Source: Thinopyrum elongatum (taxonomy: Eukaryota; Streptophyta; Magnoliopsida; Poales; Poaceae). Taken from it: a stretch of DNA of 64,000 nt. The stretch is from the NCBI GenBank assembly GCA_011799875.1, contig CM022303.1, forward strand, positions 190,823,700-190,887,699, read 5' to 3'. Position numbers and translations under genes: made by a program. The notes below the pieces were generated by a model. That model was not told the origin of the DNA. It ran no database searches and saw only the letters and a list, made by a program, of their open reading frames with translations. Shown in pieces: positions 21,170-31,474 of the stretch (positions are counted from its first letter, which is position 1; every line of letters begins with the position of its first letter).

Positions 21170-22853
21170 TGATACGTCTCCAACATATCTATAATTTTTT
21201 ATTGTTCCATGCTATTATATTATCTGTTTTGGATGTTTTATATGCATTAATATGCTATTTTATATTATTTTTGGGACTAACTTATTAACCTAGAGCCTAG
21301 TGCCAGTTTCTGTTTTTTTCCTTGTTTTTGAGTTTTACAGAAAAGGAATATCAAACGGAGTCCAAACGTAATATAACTTTACGATGATTTTTCTTGGACC
21401 AGAAGACATCCACGGAGCTTGGAGAGGGGGCCAGAAGAGTCCCGAGGGCCCACAAGGCTGGGAGCCACGCCCCAACTTTACGATGATTTTTCTTGGACCA
21501 GAAGACATCCACGGAGCTCGGAGAGGGGGCCAGAAGAGTCCCGAGGGCACCACAAGCCCTTAGGCCGCGCCCTAGGGGGGCGCGCCTCCCAGGCTTGTGG
21601 GCCCCTCAGGAGTCCTCCAACCCTAATTCTTGCGCTATAAATTCCCAAATATTCCCAAACCAACAGAAGCGTCCACCAAAATACTTTTTCGCCACCGCAA
21701 GCCTCTGTTCCCGTGAGATCCCAACTTGGGGCCTTTTTCGGCACCCTACCGGAGGGGGATTCAATCACGGAGGGCCTCTACATCAACCTTGCCGCCCTTC
21801 CGATGAAGCACGAGTAGTTTACCACAGACCTACGGGTCCATAGCCAGTAGCTAGATGGCTTCTTTTCTCTCTTTGATCTTCAATACAATGTTCTCCTTGA
21901 TGTTTTGGAGATCTATCCGATGTAATATTCTTTTGCGGTGTGTTTGTCGAGATCCGATGAATTGTGAATTTATGATCAGATTATCTATGAATATTATTTG
22001 AGTCTTCTCTGAACTCTTTTATGCATGATTTAATATCGTTGTCTTTCTCTTCGAATTATCGGTTTGGTTTGGCCAACTAGATTGGTTTTTCTTGCAATGG
22101 GAGAGGTGCTTAGTTTTGGGTTCAATCTTGTGGTGTCCTCTCCCAGTGACATAGTAGGGGTAGCGAGGCACGTATTGTATTGTTGCCATCAAGGGTAAAA
22201 AGATGGGGTTTTCATCATATTGCTTGAGTTTATCCCTCTACATCATGTCATCTTACTTAAAGCGTTGCTCTGTTCTTATGAACTTAATACTCTAGATGCA
22301 GGCAGGAGTCAGTCGATGTGTGGAGTAATAGTAGTAGATGCAGAATCGTTTCGGTCTACTTGACACAGATGTGATGCCTATATTCATAATCATTGCCTTG
22401 GATATCGTCATAACTTTGCGCTTTTCTATCAATTGCTCGACAGTAATTTATTCACCCACCGTATTATTTTCTTTCAAGAGAGAAGCCTCTAGTGAAACCT
22501 ATGGCCCCGGGTCTATTTTCCATCATATATTTTCAGATCTATAAACCAAAAACCCAAAAATACATTTTTGCAATTTATTTGTTTTTTTACTTTGTTTTAC
22601 ATTTTAGTAATCTTTTATACCTATCTCTATTAGATCTCAGTCTTGTTCGAGACCGTGAAGGGATTGACAACCCATTTTTCGCGTTGACTGCAAGTGTTTG
22701 TTAGTTTGTGCAGGTGCATAGATTGGAGACTTGCTTGTGCCTCCTAATGGATTGATACCTTGGTTCTTAACTGAGGGAAACACTTATCTGTACTTTGCTG
22801 CATCACCCTTTCCTCTTCAAGGAAAAAAATCAATGCAAGCTCAAGAAGTAGCA
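21170..22853 (+). mobile_element. Solo LTR of a third TGATACGTCTCC family, inside CACTA
   Basis: It starts TGATACGTCTCC and ends GTAGCA. The flanks are ACAGG (21165-21169) and ACAAG (22854-22858), a 5-bp target duplication with one transition. TATAAA is at 21636-21641. There is no internal domain. The LTR resembles those of elements 1 and 2 at its start and in overall plan but is clearly another family. Confidence 0.85.
21375..21572 (+). repeat. 99-bp tandem duplication upstream of the solo LTR TATA box
   Basis: The segment beginning AACTTTACGATGATTTTTC at 21375 recurs at 21474 with few changes. It lies within the LTR U3 region. Confidence 0.85.
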
Positions 22854-23164
22854 ACAAGATGCACACGTCCCATTGAGCCTGCGCGGTGGACTGCTCACAC
22901 GTGTCCCGTCGAGCCTGCATGGCGGACTTCTCACACTCGTCCCGTCTAATCAAACAGCTGCACGCACGCCACCGAGTATGGTTAAATTTTGGCACAAAAT
23001 ACAAAGATGACCAATGAACGAGGACGGATGTAGTACTATCCCATAAGGAAAGAGGGACGCGTGGCCACACTTAAATGGTTACGGGAACACACGGTTCATA
23101 TAATACAACCATTTGCGATATTAACGTGTCAACTATTTGTTTCAAAAGGACTTTGTTGGCTATT
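22854..23164 (+). other. CACTA spacer with a short repeat
   Basis: A motif CACACGTGTCCCGTCGAGCC-like recurs at about 21135, 22865, 22896 and 22935, on both sides of the solo LTR. It is the target sequence of that LTR. No gene is seen. Confidence 0.45.
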
Positions 23165-24775
23165 AATGTGTGCGCCTTGTCTCAAACTGGACGATTTTTT
23201 ACCACGGCATATATGTGCCATGTCATGAAACCATGCCAAGTTTCATGTTTTTTGGGTGAGTTCCGATTTACTGGGATTTAAAAACCAAGATTCTCAATGT
23301 TTCAGGACGATGAGACATTTTTAATTCATTCCCATTCCTTCAATGAGACCTAAACATGCACCCAATGACACATGTACGATTTTCCACCCATTTTGCTTCA
23401 CTGGAGCATGTGCTTGTAGTTCAAATTTGAATTACGGACTACATGAAATGTCTAGAAAACTCAATTAATATATAAAATGGCCAAACGAACCCTGAACAAT
23501 TTCAGATTTCAGCACAACACTCCTGTTATTCTATGTTGCCTGTAGAAAACAAAATTCATCGCGAGAAGAGGCAGCAATTATCGTTTCACCCACAAGAGGG
23601 TATGTTTCCCTACCGGAACCACGAGGGTTGCGAGATGCTTCGGTTTGTAAGAGGCTTGTAATATAGCTTGGCCCAAATTGGACAATTTTTTTACCACGAC
23701 ATATATGTGCCATGTAGTGACACCATGCCAAATTTCATGATTTTCTGGTGAGTTTTGGATTTACGGAGATTTAAAAACCGAGATTCGCAATGGTTGAGGC
23801 CGAGCCAGGACGCCGAGACGGTTGAATTCATTCCCATTCCTTCCATGGGACCTAAACATGCACCCCAAGGACACATGTATGATTTTTCTAGCCATTTTGG
23901 TGCACTAGAGCATGTATTTGTAGTTCAGATTTGAATTATGGACATTAAATGCCTAGAAAACTCAATTAATGAATAAAAAAGGTCAAACGAACCCTAAATA
24001 ATTTCATAGTTCAGCGCAAATCTCCCGTTGTTCCATGTTGCGTGTAGAAGAAAATACAAGGCTAGAAGAGGGAGCGATTATCGTTTCGCCCACAAGGGGA
24101 CACGTTTCCCTATTGAAACCACGAGGGTTCTTGCGACAGGCTCTGGTTTGTAATAAAGCTTGGCCCAAATTGGACAATGTTTTTACCACGACATATATGT
24201 GCCATGACGTGATACCATGCCAACTTTCATGACTTTCTGGTGAGTTTTGGATTTACGGGGATTTAAAAACTGAGATTCCAAATGTTTGAGGACGAGCCAG
24301 GACGCCGGTACGGTTGTAATTCATTCCCATTCCTTGCATGGGACCTAAACATGCACCCAAGGACACATGTATGATTTTTCTAGCCATTTTGGTGAACTGG
24401 AGCATGTATTTGTAGTTCAGATTTGAATTATGGACATTAAATGCCTAGGAAACTCAATTAATGTATAAAAAGGCCAAACGAACCCTGAATAATTTTAAAT
24501 TTCAGCACGGATATCCTGTCGTTTCATGTTGCCTGTAGAAGAAAGATTATAATTTTGCCCACAAGGGGGACACGTTTCCCTATCAGAACCACGAGGCTTC
24601 TTGAGAGAAGCTCCGGTTTGTAAGAGGCTTGTAATAAAACTTGCCCCAAAATGGACAAAAAAAATTCCTCGACATATATGTGCCATGTCGTGACACCATG
24701 CCAAGTTTCACGATTTTCGGGTGAGTTTTGGATTTACGGGGATTTAAAAACCGAGATTCTCATGAAATGTTTTCA
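23165..24775 (+). repeat. Tandem repeat of about 485 bp, three copies plus a part
   Basis: The landmark CATATATGTGCCATG occurs at 23218, 23700, 24192 and 24673, spacings 482, 492 and 481. Each unit contains a GTTTCACC..CACAAG block and an AT-rich block. All frames are interrupted. Confidence 0.9.
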
Positions 24776-25330
24776 AATAGCACACGGTACACTCACGAAA
24801 GCCGTCTGCCTACCAAACCATGGCCGATGCCCCCTGCTGTGCGCGCGATCTGAGTCATGCATTCTGATTGGCGAGAACCCAAACCCCACGAATCGTACAT
24901 CTGCACCATTGGATGCTCCCAGATCGAACGGCAATCCTCATCCCTTTCGATAGCACATGCAGTTCCGGTTGTGATTTTATTTATATGGGTAAGCATTGTG
25001 CGCATGCGTACCTCACGCTTCCTTCTCTACTAAGTTTTCCACATTAATGTTGTTATATATCCAAACACGCTACCGTTTCCACCACTCCTCCCATCGGTTT
25101 CCCGCCTCTTCTCCCATCATTTTCCCGCTGCCAGTGTCAGTGCTCATAGAAGGCTAGGCGGCGACACACCGGCCATGTAAATATTGCACACAGTTTCTAA
25201 AAGTACAAACGTGTGTGATAGTAGGGAGTAGGTTCCATAGGGTGACCAGCATGAAACGCCTTAAAGGCAAGGAGGCAATTCCTACCAGCAAGGGGCGGCT
25301 TCCCATCCGCTAGCCTAGTCGAATAGAATG
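24776..25330 (+). other. CACTA spacer
   Basis: AT- and C-rich mixed sequence, with pieces resembling 18541-18640 (TTTCCCGC, CTCCCATC). A GTGTGTGAT motif occurs at about 25210. No gene. Confidence 0.35.
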
Positions 25331-25387
25331 CAGAAGTTAAGCGTGCTCGGGCTGGAGTAGTCTAAGGATGGGTGACCCGGTGGGAAT
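25331..25387 (+). ncRNA. 5S rRNA-like fragment
   Basis: The stretch from 25334 follows the 3' half of plant 5S rRNA closely: AAGTTAAGCGTGCTCGGGC, then GAGTAGTCTAAGGATGGGT, then GACC and TGGGAA. It therefore keeps the internal RNA polymerase III promoter elements (A box, intermediate element, C box) with few changes. Upstream, ACCAGCATGAAACGCC and CCCATC at 25241-25306 look like a diverged, gapped 5' half. It could be a Cassandra-type or SINE3-type remnant, or a captured piece of a 5S gene. It is probably not functional 5S rRNA. Confidence 0.65.
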
Positions 25388-25430
25388 TTGCATATCTCAA
25401 GCTTCATTTAAACGCTATGATACGGCCATT

Positions 25431-25511
25431 ATAGACATTTATCATCTAAATATCTCTATAGTGACCTGTCATAGACATTTATCATCTAAATGTCTCTATA
25501 GTGACCTGTCA
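25431..25511 (+). repeat. 40-bp tandem duplication
   Basis: ATAGACATTTATCATCTAAA starts at 25431 and again at 25471, followed in both by TCTCTATAGTGACCTGTC. Confidence 0.9.
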
Positions 25512-25564
25512 TGACGATTATATAAACCTTGGGATCCTTGTTTTGCTAATTTGTAGAATATGTT

Positions 25565-26430
25565 TTTTAAAATCAAAGAATGATCGACATCTGTAGGCCC
25601 ACACAAATTATCCCTTTGACCCAACGCACGAGAAGGGTTTACTCTTTGCTCTGTGTGCTATGTTAGAGCAAATCAAGTTTCAGCACATGCGTTGGACGGC
25701 ACCCGGCCTCTACCCCCCCCCCCACCCACCTCGAAGTTGCGTTCCCGACATCGTACGTCTTTAACCTGGCCGCGGGGGTATGATGTTCAGTTTGTAATGT
25801 TACTGATGTAGTTGATGCCCCATCAAACTTGTGCTTTCGGGATTTGAACAAATCACACACCAGACCCATACATTTTTTTGGGCCGCATGCAGGGTATAGG
25901 GGCCGGGTGTTCTGATCGAGCATGTCTCCCTTGTGTGATTTATAGACGCCGCACATATCTGTAGGCTCCCCGAGGTATTTATATATATATATATATCATC
26001 CTTGACCGATAATGAGGGGGCCCCACACAATCTATCCCTTTGACCCAACATACGAGAAGGGTTTGACCATGATGGTTTCCTATTGCTATGTGTGCCATGT
26101 TAGACCAAATAATGTATGACCGCATGCGTTGGACGACACCCCCCCACCCCGCCTTGAAGTTGGGGAACCGACATCGTACGTATTGAACCTGGCTTAGGGT
26201 CGGGTACGGTGTTTGGTTTGTAATGTAGTTGGTGCCCCATCGAAGTTGTGCATTCGGGATTTGAACACATCACACACCACCGTACCCATACATATTTTCG
26301 GGCCGCATGCAGTGTATAGAGGGTCTTTTGATCAACCACGTCTCCCTTGTGCGGTTTTTTGTGACGACACGCATATCTGTGGGCTCCCCGAGTGTATATA
26401 TATCATCCCTTTGACTGATAACGAGGGGTA
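25565..26430 (+). repeat. Tandem repeat of about 424 bp, two copies and diverged tails
   Basis: The landmark TCCCTTTGACCCAACRYACG lies at 25611 and 26035. Each copy has the same order: a pyrimidine run, a GACATCGTACGT block, a GGGCCGCATGCAG block, and a TATATA run. Shorter diverged units follow to about 27300. Confidence 0.85.
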
Positions 26431-28011
26431 TGTGTTGGCCATGAATGGATTCCTCCTAGTTTGTGTTAGGGCCGGTCACCGTCACATGTCGTTCAACCAA
26501 AGCTCGAGCTCATGTGTTGTCAGGATTCCCTCCCACACGCTCGGATTGTTGGGTTCGACTGACACCGTACCCTACGTATCTCGTCCTTAACTACCTGGCT
26601 TTCATGGTTGTTGTCTGTATCGAGAAGCAGGCGCCACATCTAAATTGTACATTATTCGATATTGAAAACACACATCACCCCTTCCAACGTACATCATTTT
26701 GGGTCGCATGCAGGCGGTGCTGGTTTTGTGGTCCCTCTCGTGCGTTTTTTTATGATGGTTCAATCTATTGGCCCAAGCGGTTTATATATATACTCTATCC
26801 ATTTTTTATCGACAACAACAGTTGTCGTTTGACCAAATCATAGATTCATTGGTCCGTCTTATGGTAGGTCATGGCGACATGCATGTATGACCAAAGTACC
26901 ATTACGTGCATCCGCCCCGCTGACACGAAGTGGGAGGTGGGTCAAGCACCCTAGCTAGGTAGCTACGACATTATGTCATTATAGATATATCCAAGGGTGC
27001 TTTCGGGTTTGCGAGGCAGGTGCCACCAAAGTTGTGCATTGTGTATTTAAAGTTTTAAACATCACACCCTATATTCCTACATATATTTGGCCACTTCTAG
27101 GTGGTTCTTGACTTCTGGCCCCTCTCATCGATCTTCGACGACGCGCCCAACCGTGGGCCCGCGCGGTCAAAGTTGTGCATTGGAATTTTGAACATCATAG
27201 ACCACCCTTTTCACTCATATATATTTGGGCCACATGCTGGTGTGGCTGTCTTCTGACCCTCTCTAATGTTTTTTTGCTGCAAAGACTCTGATGACGCTCA
27301 ACGTACACGGGTGTACTGGCTTAACCGTGTGCGATGCAAGTGTGCTGTGAATCACCACGACTGCGCAAGCACGAGCAAAGGTGGAGGTACTAGCTTAACC
27401 GTGTGTGATGCTAGTGTGCTATAAAATCACCACCTGCTCAAGCTAAAGGAGGGTAGTTTATTTAGATTGAATTCCACGTCTGTGTCTGAAAATTAGGACG
27501 AACCATGTGCGATAGACCAGCTAGCTAGATATCTAAAAACAAACTACCCACCTTGAGCATTGCAAAAATCGGCGGTTCCGCCGCTTTTCCTTATTATCAT
27601 ACACGCATATTCTTATTGGACCGTGTGCGATCTTGGGTACTCCCGCCCCGCATCAATTCCTTTACCCAAATTTTAGTAGCCGCCGTACTTCAACCGTCGC
27701 CCCCACTCCTCCAGCACCGACCTTATAGTAAAATTGCAGTAGCCGAGGCATTTGAACCGTAGCCCTCCCCCGTCCAACACCATCTCCACCCACCATTACT
27801 AAACATTTCAGTAGCCGCGGCGTATCCTCAAACACCACCCCACACACCCGCCCCCCTCCACAATCCCCCCACCGGGCACCCTCCCCCGCTCGAACCTAGC
27901 TTGCCGCCGCTGCCAACCCCTGCCGGTCTGCCCGTTCCTCCTAGCTTAGATAATAAAGTCCAAGTTACCCAACGATTCCCATACCGTCGTCCCACTCCCC
28001 TTAGTTTTTAG
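26431..28011 (+). other. CACTA interior, diverged repeats
   Basis: GGGCCACATGC- and GTTGTGCATT-type motifs recur four or more times, as relics of the 424-bp repeat. At 27320-27440 a 95-bp unit with ACCGTGTGYGATGC is duplicated. A C-rich stretch at 27660-27900 has three units of AGTAGCCG-type repeats. No gene is visible. Confidence 0.45.
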
Positions 28012-28590
28012 ATGAGGCATGTGGTGTCCCTCCCTGCCAGATCCACATCCCCTACTCCAGAATGTCGCAGCCTAAGCTCGACCACGTATCCCGGGGAGCC
28101 CGACAAGCGTTCGGCTAAGAAGAGGTTTATCATGGCCTCTCCGGCGGACGTAGGTGAGGTGGCCGCCGTTCGCCCCGACCTATCGATCCCGGAGCAACAC
28201 CTCGCCGCGGAAACCAGCGAAGATGTTGACTACGTTGCCATGCCGAAGGCTTCACGTCAGCGGGCTAGCGTATTACTATATCTCGGGAAAGCTGGCTACG
28301 ACATCAAGCTCGTCGACAGCGACGGCTTCACGCGGGCCATGTCACAGGTTAAGTGGTCCATCCCCGTCGATCTCTTCGATGGCCCTGCCCCTGATCTCCT
28401 CCGTCACGTGATCAAGGATTTGTGATCCTTGTATGCTATCGAGCCCATTTTGTCACTTCTGAAGGACACATTCTACGGTGGCGGCTTGGGATCCTCAATT
28501 GCCAAGTCAAATCTCATCGACCACGACCACGAGGAGGGCACCCACAAAGGTTCTTCCAAGGTGAAACAGCCCATCTGTGACATCAGATAG
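28012..28590 (+). pseudogene. Captured coding fragment, unknown protein
   Basis: The frame is open from ATG 28012; a second ATG at 28132 is in better context. It is closed by TGA at 28423, and the same frame then runs protein-like to TAG at 28588. The TGA may be a former CGA. The composition is globular, with YLGKAGYDIKLVDSDGF and KWSIPVDLFDG segments. I cannot name the family. It lies 1 kb upstream of the B3-like exons and could be an upstream exon of the same captured gene. Confidence 0.4.
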
Positions 28591-28860
28591 CGCACCATGG
28601 GTCTGTGCTCTTCCAACTGGAAGGATCCCATCCATGACATGTGAGGCAACATCCTATCAACAAATCTTACCTTTTCTAGCTTGCCAACCTGTACCCTTTG
28701 TTATAGTAGCTTTTGCCATGCAGTGTTTTAACTGTGCTATGGTTAATTATTTCAGTTATGCAAAAATGTAATGTTCAATAGGGCTATGTGATGTTTAAGT
28801 ATGAATTGTCCACTTCAGTTTCATGAATGGCTATATTTGGTTGTTTATAGTGAGTAGATG

Positions 28861-29200
28861 CCTTGTTTATCTGTATTTGGTTGTTAGGTTTGTTGCAGTG
28901 AGCATTTGTCCAGTTATCGAGCAGATGGCCTTGTTTATCTGTATTTGGTTGTTAGGTTGGTTGAAGTGAGCATTTGTCCAGTTATCAAGCAGATGCCTTG
29001 TTTATCTATATTTGGTTGTTAGGTTGGTTACAGTGAGCATTTGTCCAGTTTTCAAGCAGATGCCTTGTTTATCTATATTTGCTTGTTAGGTTGGTTGCAG
29101 TGAGCATTTGTCCAGTTTTCAAGCATATGCTCTGTTTATCTGTATTTGTTTGTTAGGTTGGTTGCAGTGAGACTCTGTCCAGTTTTCAATGGCTATATTT
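28861..29200 (+). repeat. 67-bp minisatellite, five copies
   Basis: CCTTGTTTATCTGTATTTGG-like starts occur at 28861, 28929, 28996, 29063 and, diverged, 29131. The region looks like an expanded intron between the upstream fragment and the B3-like exons. Confidence 0.85.
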
Positions 29201-29768
29201 GGTTGTTATATTGATCATTTATGCCTTGTTTATTTCAGTCATTCACAATGTGATGTTCATTATGTGCAAGTCAGAACTGTGCCGCTCGATTGCATCAATA
29301 CCAGTTTGAACAGCTATATTTGGTTCCAGTTATGCCTGGTGTAGTTAACACATGCCCTTTATTTTAGTTTTACACATTTACCCAGTGTGATGTTTAAGCA
29401 TGACCTACGTTCTATTCATTTTCAACAATACCAGTTTGAATTGCAATATTTGATGGTTGTTAAGCCTGTTGTAGGTAACATTGCCTTCCATTTTATATCT
29501 GCTTTAACAGCATGTTGAAACCAACACATTCTAGCTATCATTTGGAGATGATGTTGTTTACCTTTGCTATATTTGTTTGTTGTTAAGGTTGTTGTACTTA
29601 TCATGCCTTTCCACTACTTATGCAGGAGAACAATGGTAGTGGCCACCATTTTCCGCCGAGGTTAGTTTCATCCCTCGGCTTGTACTCCCCCCGTCATTCC
29701 ATAATGTAGTGCATATAGATCCAGGCCTGGACACTTGTTAGCTTCTAATAATGACTTGTTGCTTGTAG

Positions 29769-30295
29769 GTACATATGCCCTTGGCAAGGAGCCACGCATC
29801 GACCCTTTTTGCGTATGGGGCAATGAGATATTCATGAACAAGCATCAAGTGAGGAAACTGATAAGGATTATTAGCAAAAGGATACGAACGGTGGCAAGAA
29901 AATTATTTGTTTATGCTCTATCCAACACAATAGTGAGCTGTAGGATGGTAACTACAAACTCTGCAGCCTTCTCTTTTTATTGCACATAATGAGTTGTTAG
30001 ACAACAATGTCTGAATCTTTTTCGTTCGCAGTGGTTCCCGAAGTAGTTTACTCAAGATTACCTCGCAAAGTACCTGATTGGCGGACACGCAATGAAGGTT
30101 AAAGTATTTCATCTAGACTACAGTGAGCATCGAGAAGTCCTAATGAAGACACTGAAGGATGGACGGGCAGCCATCACAAGGGGTTGGTCTAGAGTCGTGC
30201 ACGCATTACGCATGGAGGAGGGCACAATATGGGCATTCTGCTTCACCTTCTCCAGCAACCAGAATGTCTTTCGCCTCTCTCTTTACAGTCTTTAG
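29769..30295 (+). pseudogene. Captured B3-domain-like gene fragment, two exons
   Basis: Exon one (29769-29947) and exon two (30032-30295) share a frame across a GT-AG intron at 29948-30031, which begins GTAACT and ends TTCGCAG. A short upstream exon at 29626-29660, with its own GT-AG intron 29661-29768, is possible. Exon two encodes DYLAKYLIGG, then VKVFHLDYSEH and ITRGWSRVVHALRMEEGTIWAF, ending at TAG 30293. This is the order seen in plant B3 DNA-binding domains: F/Y-A-x-YL, a central strand, GW, then a GDxxxF-like turn, where Glu-Gly-Thr replaces Gly-Asp. A TAG at 30044, perhaps from CAG, breaks exon two. It was probably a host gene captured by the CACTA element. Confidence 0.55.
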
Positions 30296-30359
30296 TACAA
30301 CTGTGGTTCATCATTCTTTACTTGGTGCTTCTGTAGTTCTTCAGTATATGTACATGTGC

Positions 30360-31224
30360 ATCGAATTATGCATTCGTGGTTGAACCTATATTTGTAATAA
30401 ACATGGTTCGATATGAAATAAGTGATTGCTTACTTTCAAGTTCAAAATATGTGGTTTTTAAATTTGGGATTAAATTAGTGATTAATTAGGGATAAATTAG
30501 GGATTACACTGCACACGGTTTGCGAAAGCGAAACGTCTGCGATAGACGTGGAGATCAGACACGTTTCTCGGATCCACTACATGTGCAATCAATCTCTACT
30601 GTACACACGATCAGCCAAGAAAAAACGTGTGCGATTAACAACAGCATCGCACACAGTTCCTTCTTATTAAATGTTTGCGAAAGTCACCTTATCACACATG
30701 CTTGGCAATTATGGACTGTTTATGATGTTGTGCGCATCACAAACATTTGGTCATAGAAGAACACGTGCGATAGGTCTTCATCCGACGCGGGTACGATGGA
30801 TGAATCGTGTGGGATGTATTCAAGCTTCGCATACAATTTTATAGGGACAACTGTATGCGCTCTTACATCGAATCGCATATAGTCGAGGAAAAGTAAATGT
30901 GTGTGATTGTCTACTTATCATACACGTTCTATAATTGTGAACTATTTGTGATGGGTCGTGCATCGTAAACGTAGAACCACAGAATACTGACTGCGATGGC
31001 AATGCAAGCACAAACGAGTTGCAAGGATGAAGCGTTTCGGATATTCGAGATATCAGAAATAGTTTTATAGGGACAACTGTATACATCAAGGCTCCCTATC
31101 CCCGACGGTTTCTGGGTCGTGTGGGAAGGACCCCCCTATCGCACACACTCACTTGGCGATGGTTTAAAACACCATCGCGGAAAGGGGTTAAAAACCATTT
31201 GTATAGAACCTCGTTGTACCAGTG
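30360..31224 (+). repeat. CACTA 3' subterminal region
   Basis: GTGCGAT, GTGTGATT and their complements (ATCGCACAC) are scattered across 30520-31150 on both strands, mirroring the 5' subterminal array. A 22-bp duplicate TTTTATAGGGACAACTGTA occurs at 30837 and 31064. The terminal hairpin lies at 31156-31178. Confidence 0.7.
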
Positions 31225-31474
31225 CTATGCACCATATCCTGAGGTACACACTCACACCTAAGGCCGGTGATTCTCACAATGTGCAGAGTTCCATGTTGGA
31301 TGTGTTCGTGTACCTACATAAGAAGAAGAAAGTGGATGTTCTGGACTTCATGTTCTATGAGCTTCGTCAGTGTGTGCAAGAGAACAAGTCCTTGATCTAT
31401 GCTCCATTCATCTAGGCATTGATTGAGTCCATGTGCCCAACTATGTACATCTCTCAGTACAAGACATTAGTTCC
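31225..31474 (+). pseudogene. Host X, middle piece
   Basis: It begins with the CACTA target duplication and keeps the frame from 17755. The segment encodes a helical part, with an LHKKKKVDVLDFMFYELRQ-type run, broken by TAG at 31413 (perhaps from CAG), and continues to 31474. GTTCC at 31470-31474 is the Copia target duplication. Confidence 0.6.

Larger units (their letters stand above)
17756..31224 (+). mobile_element. CACTA transposon, non-autonomous, 13.5 kb
   Basis: It starts CACTACTGCAGG at 17756 and ends with a CAGTG-type terminus at 31224, flanked by the 3-bp target duplication CTA (17753-17755 and 31225-31227). The host X frame resumes exactly after the duplication, which independently fixes both ends. 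Many copies of a GTGTGCGAT-like motif lie in both subterminal regions, typical of transposase-binding repeats in CACTA elements. A terminal hairpin GCGATGGT/ACCATCGC is at 31156-31178. No TNPA or TNPD transposase is recognisable. The interior holds tandem arrays, a solo LTR and captured gene fragments. Beyond CACT the terminal inverted repeats match poorly. Confidence 0.8.

Noticed and set aside
25334..25386. Functional 5S rRNA gene
   Set aside because: Only the 3' half is well preserved and the 5' half is gapped, with no tandem 5S neighbours.
25976..25998. TA microsatellite and other simple runs (C run at about 25713, G run at about 11115)
   Set aside because: Ordinary simple repeats; nothing more can be said.
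28860..29200. CRISPR-like regular repeats
   Set aside because: The whole 67-bp unit repeats without unique spacers, and the DNA is plant nuclear; it is a minisatellite.
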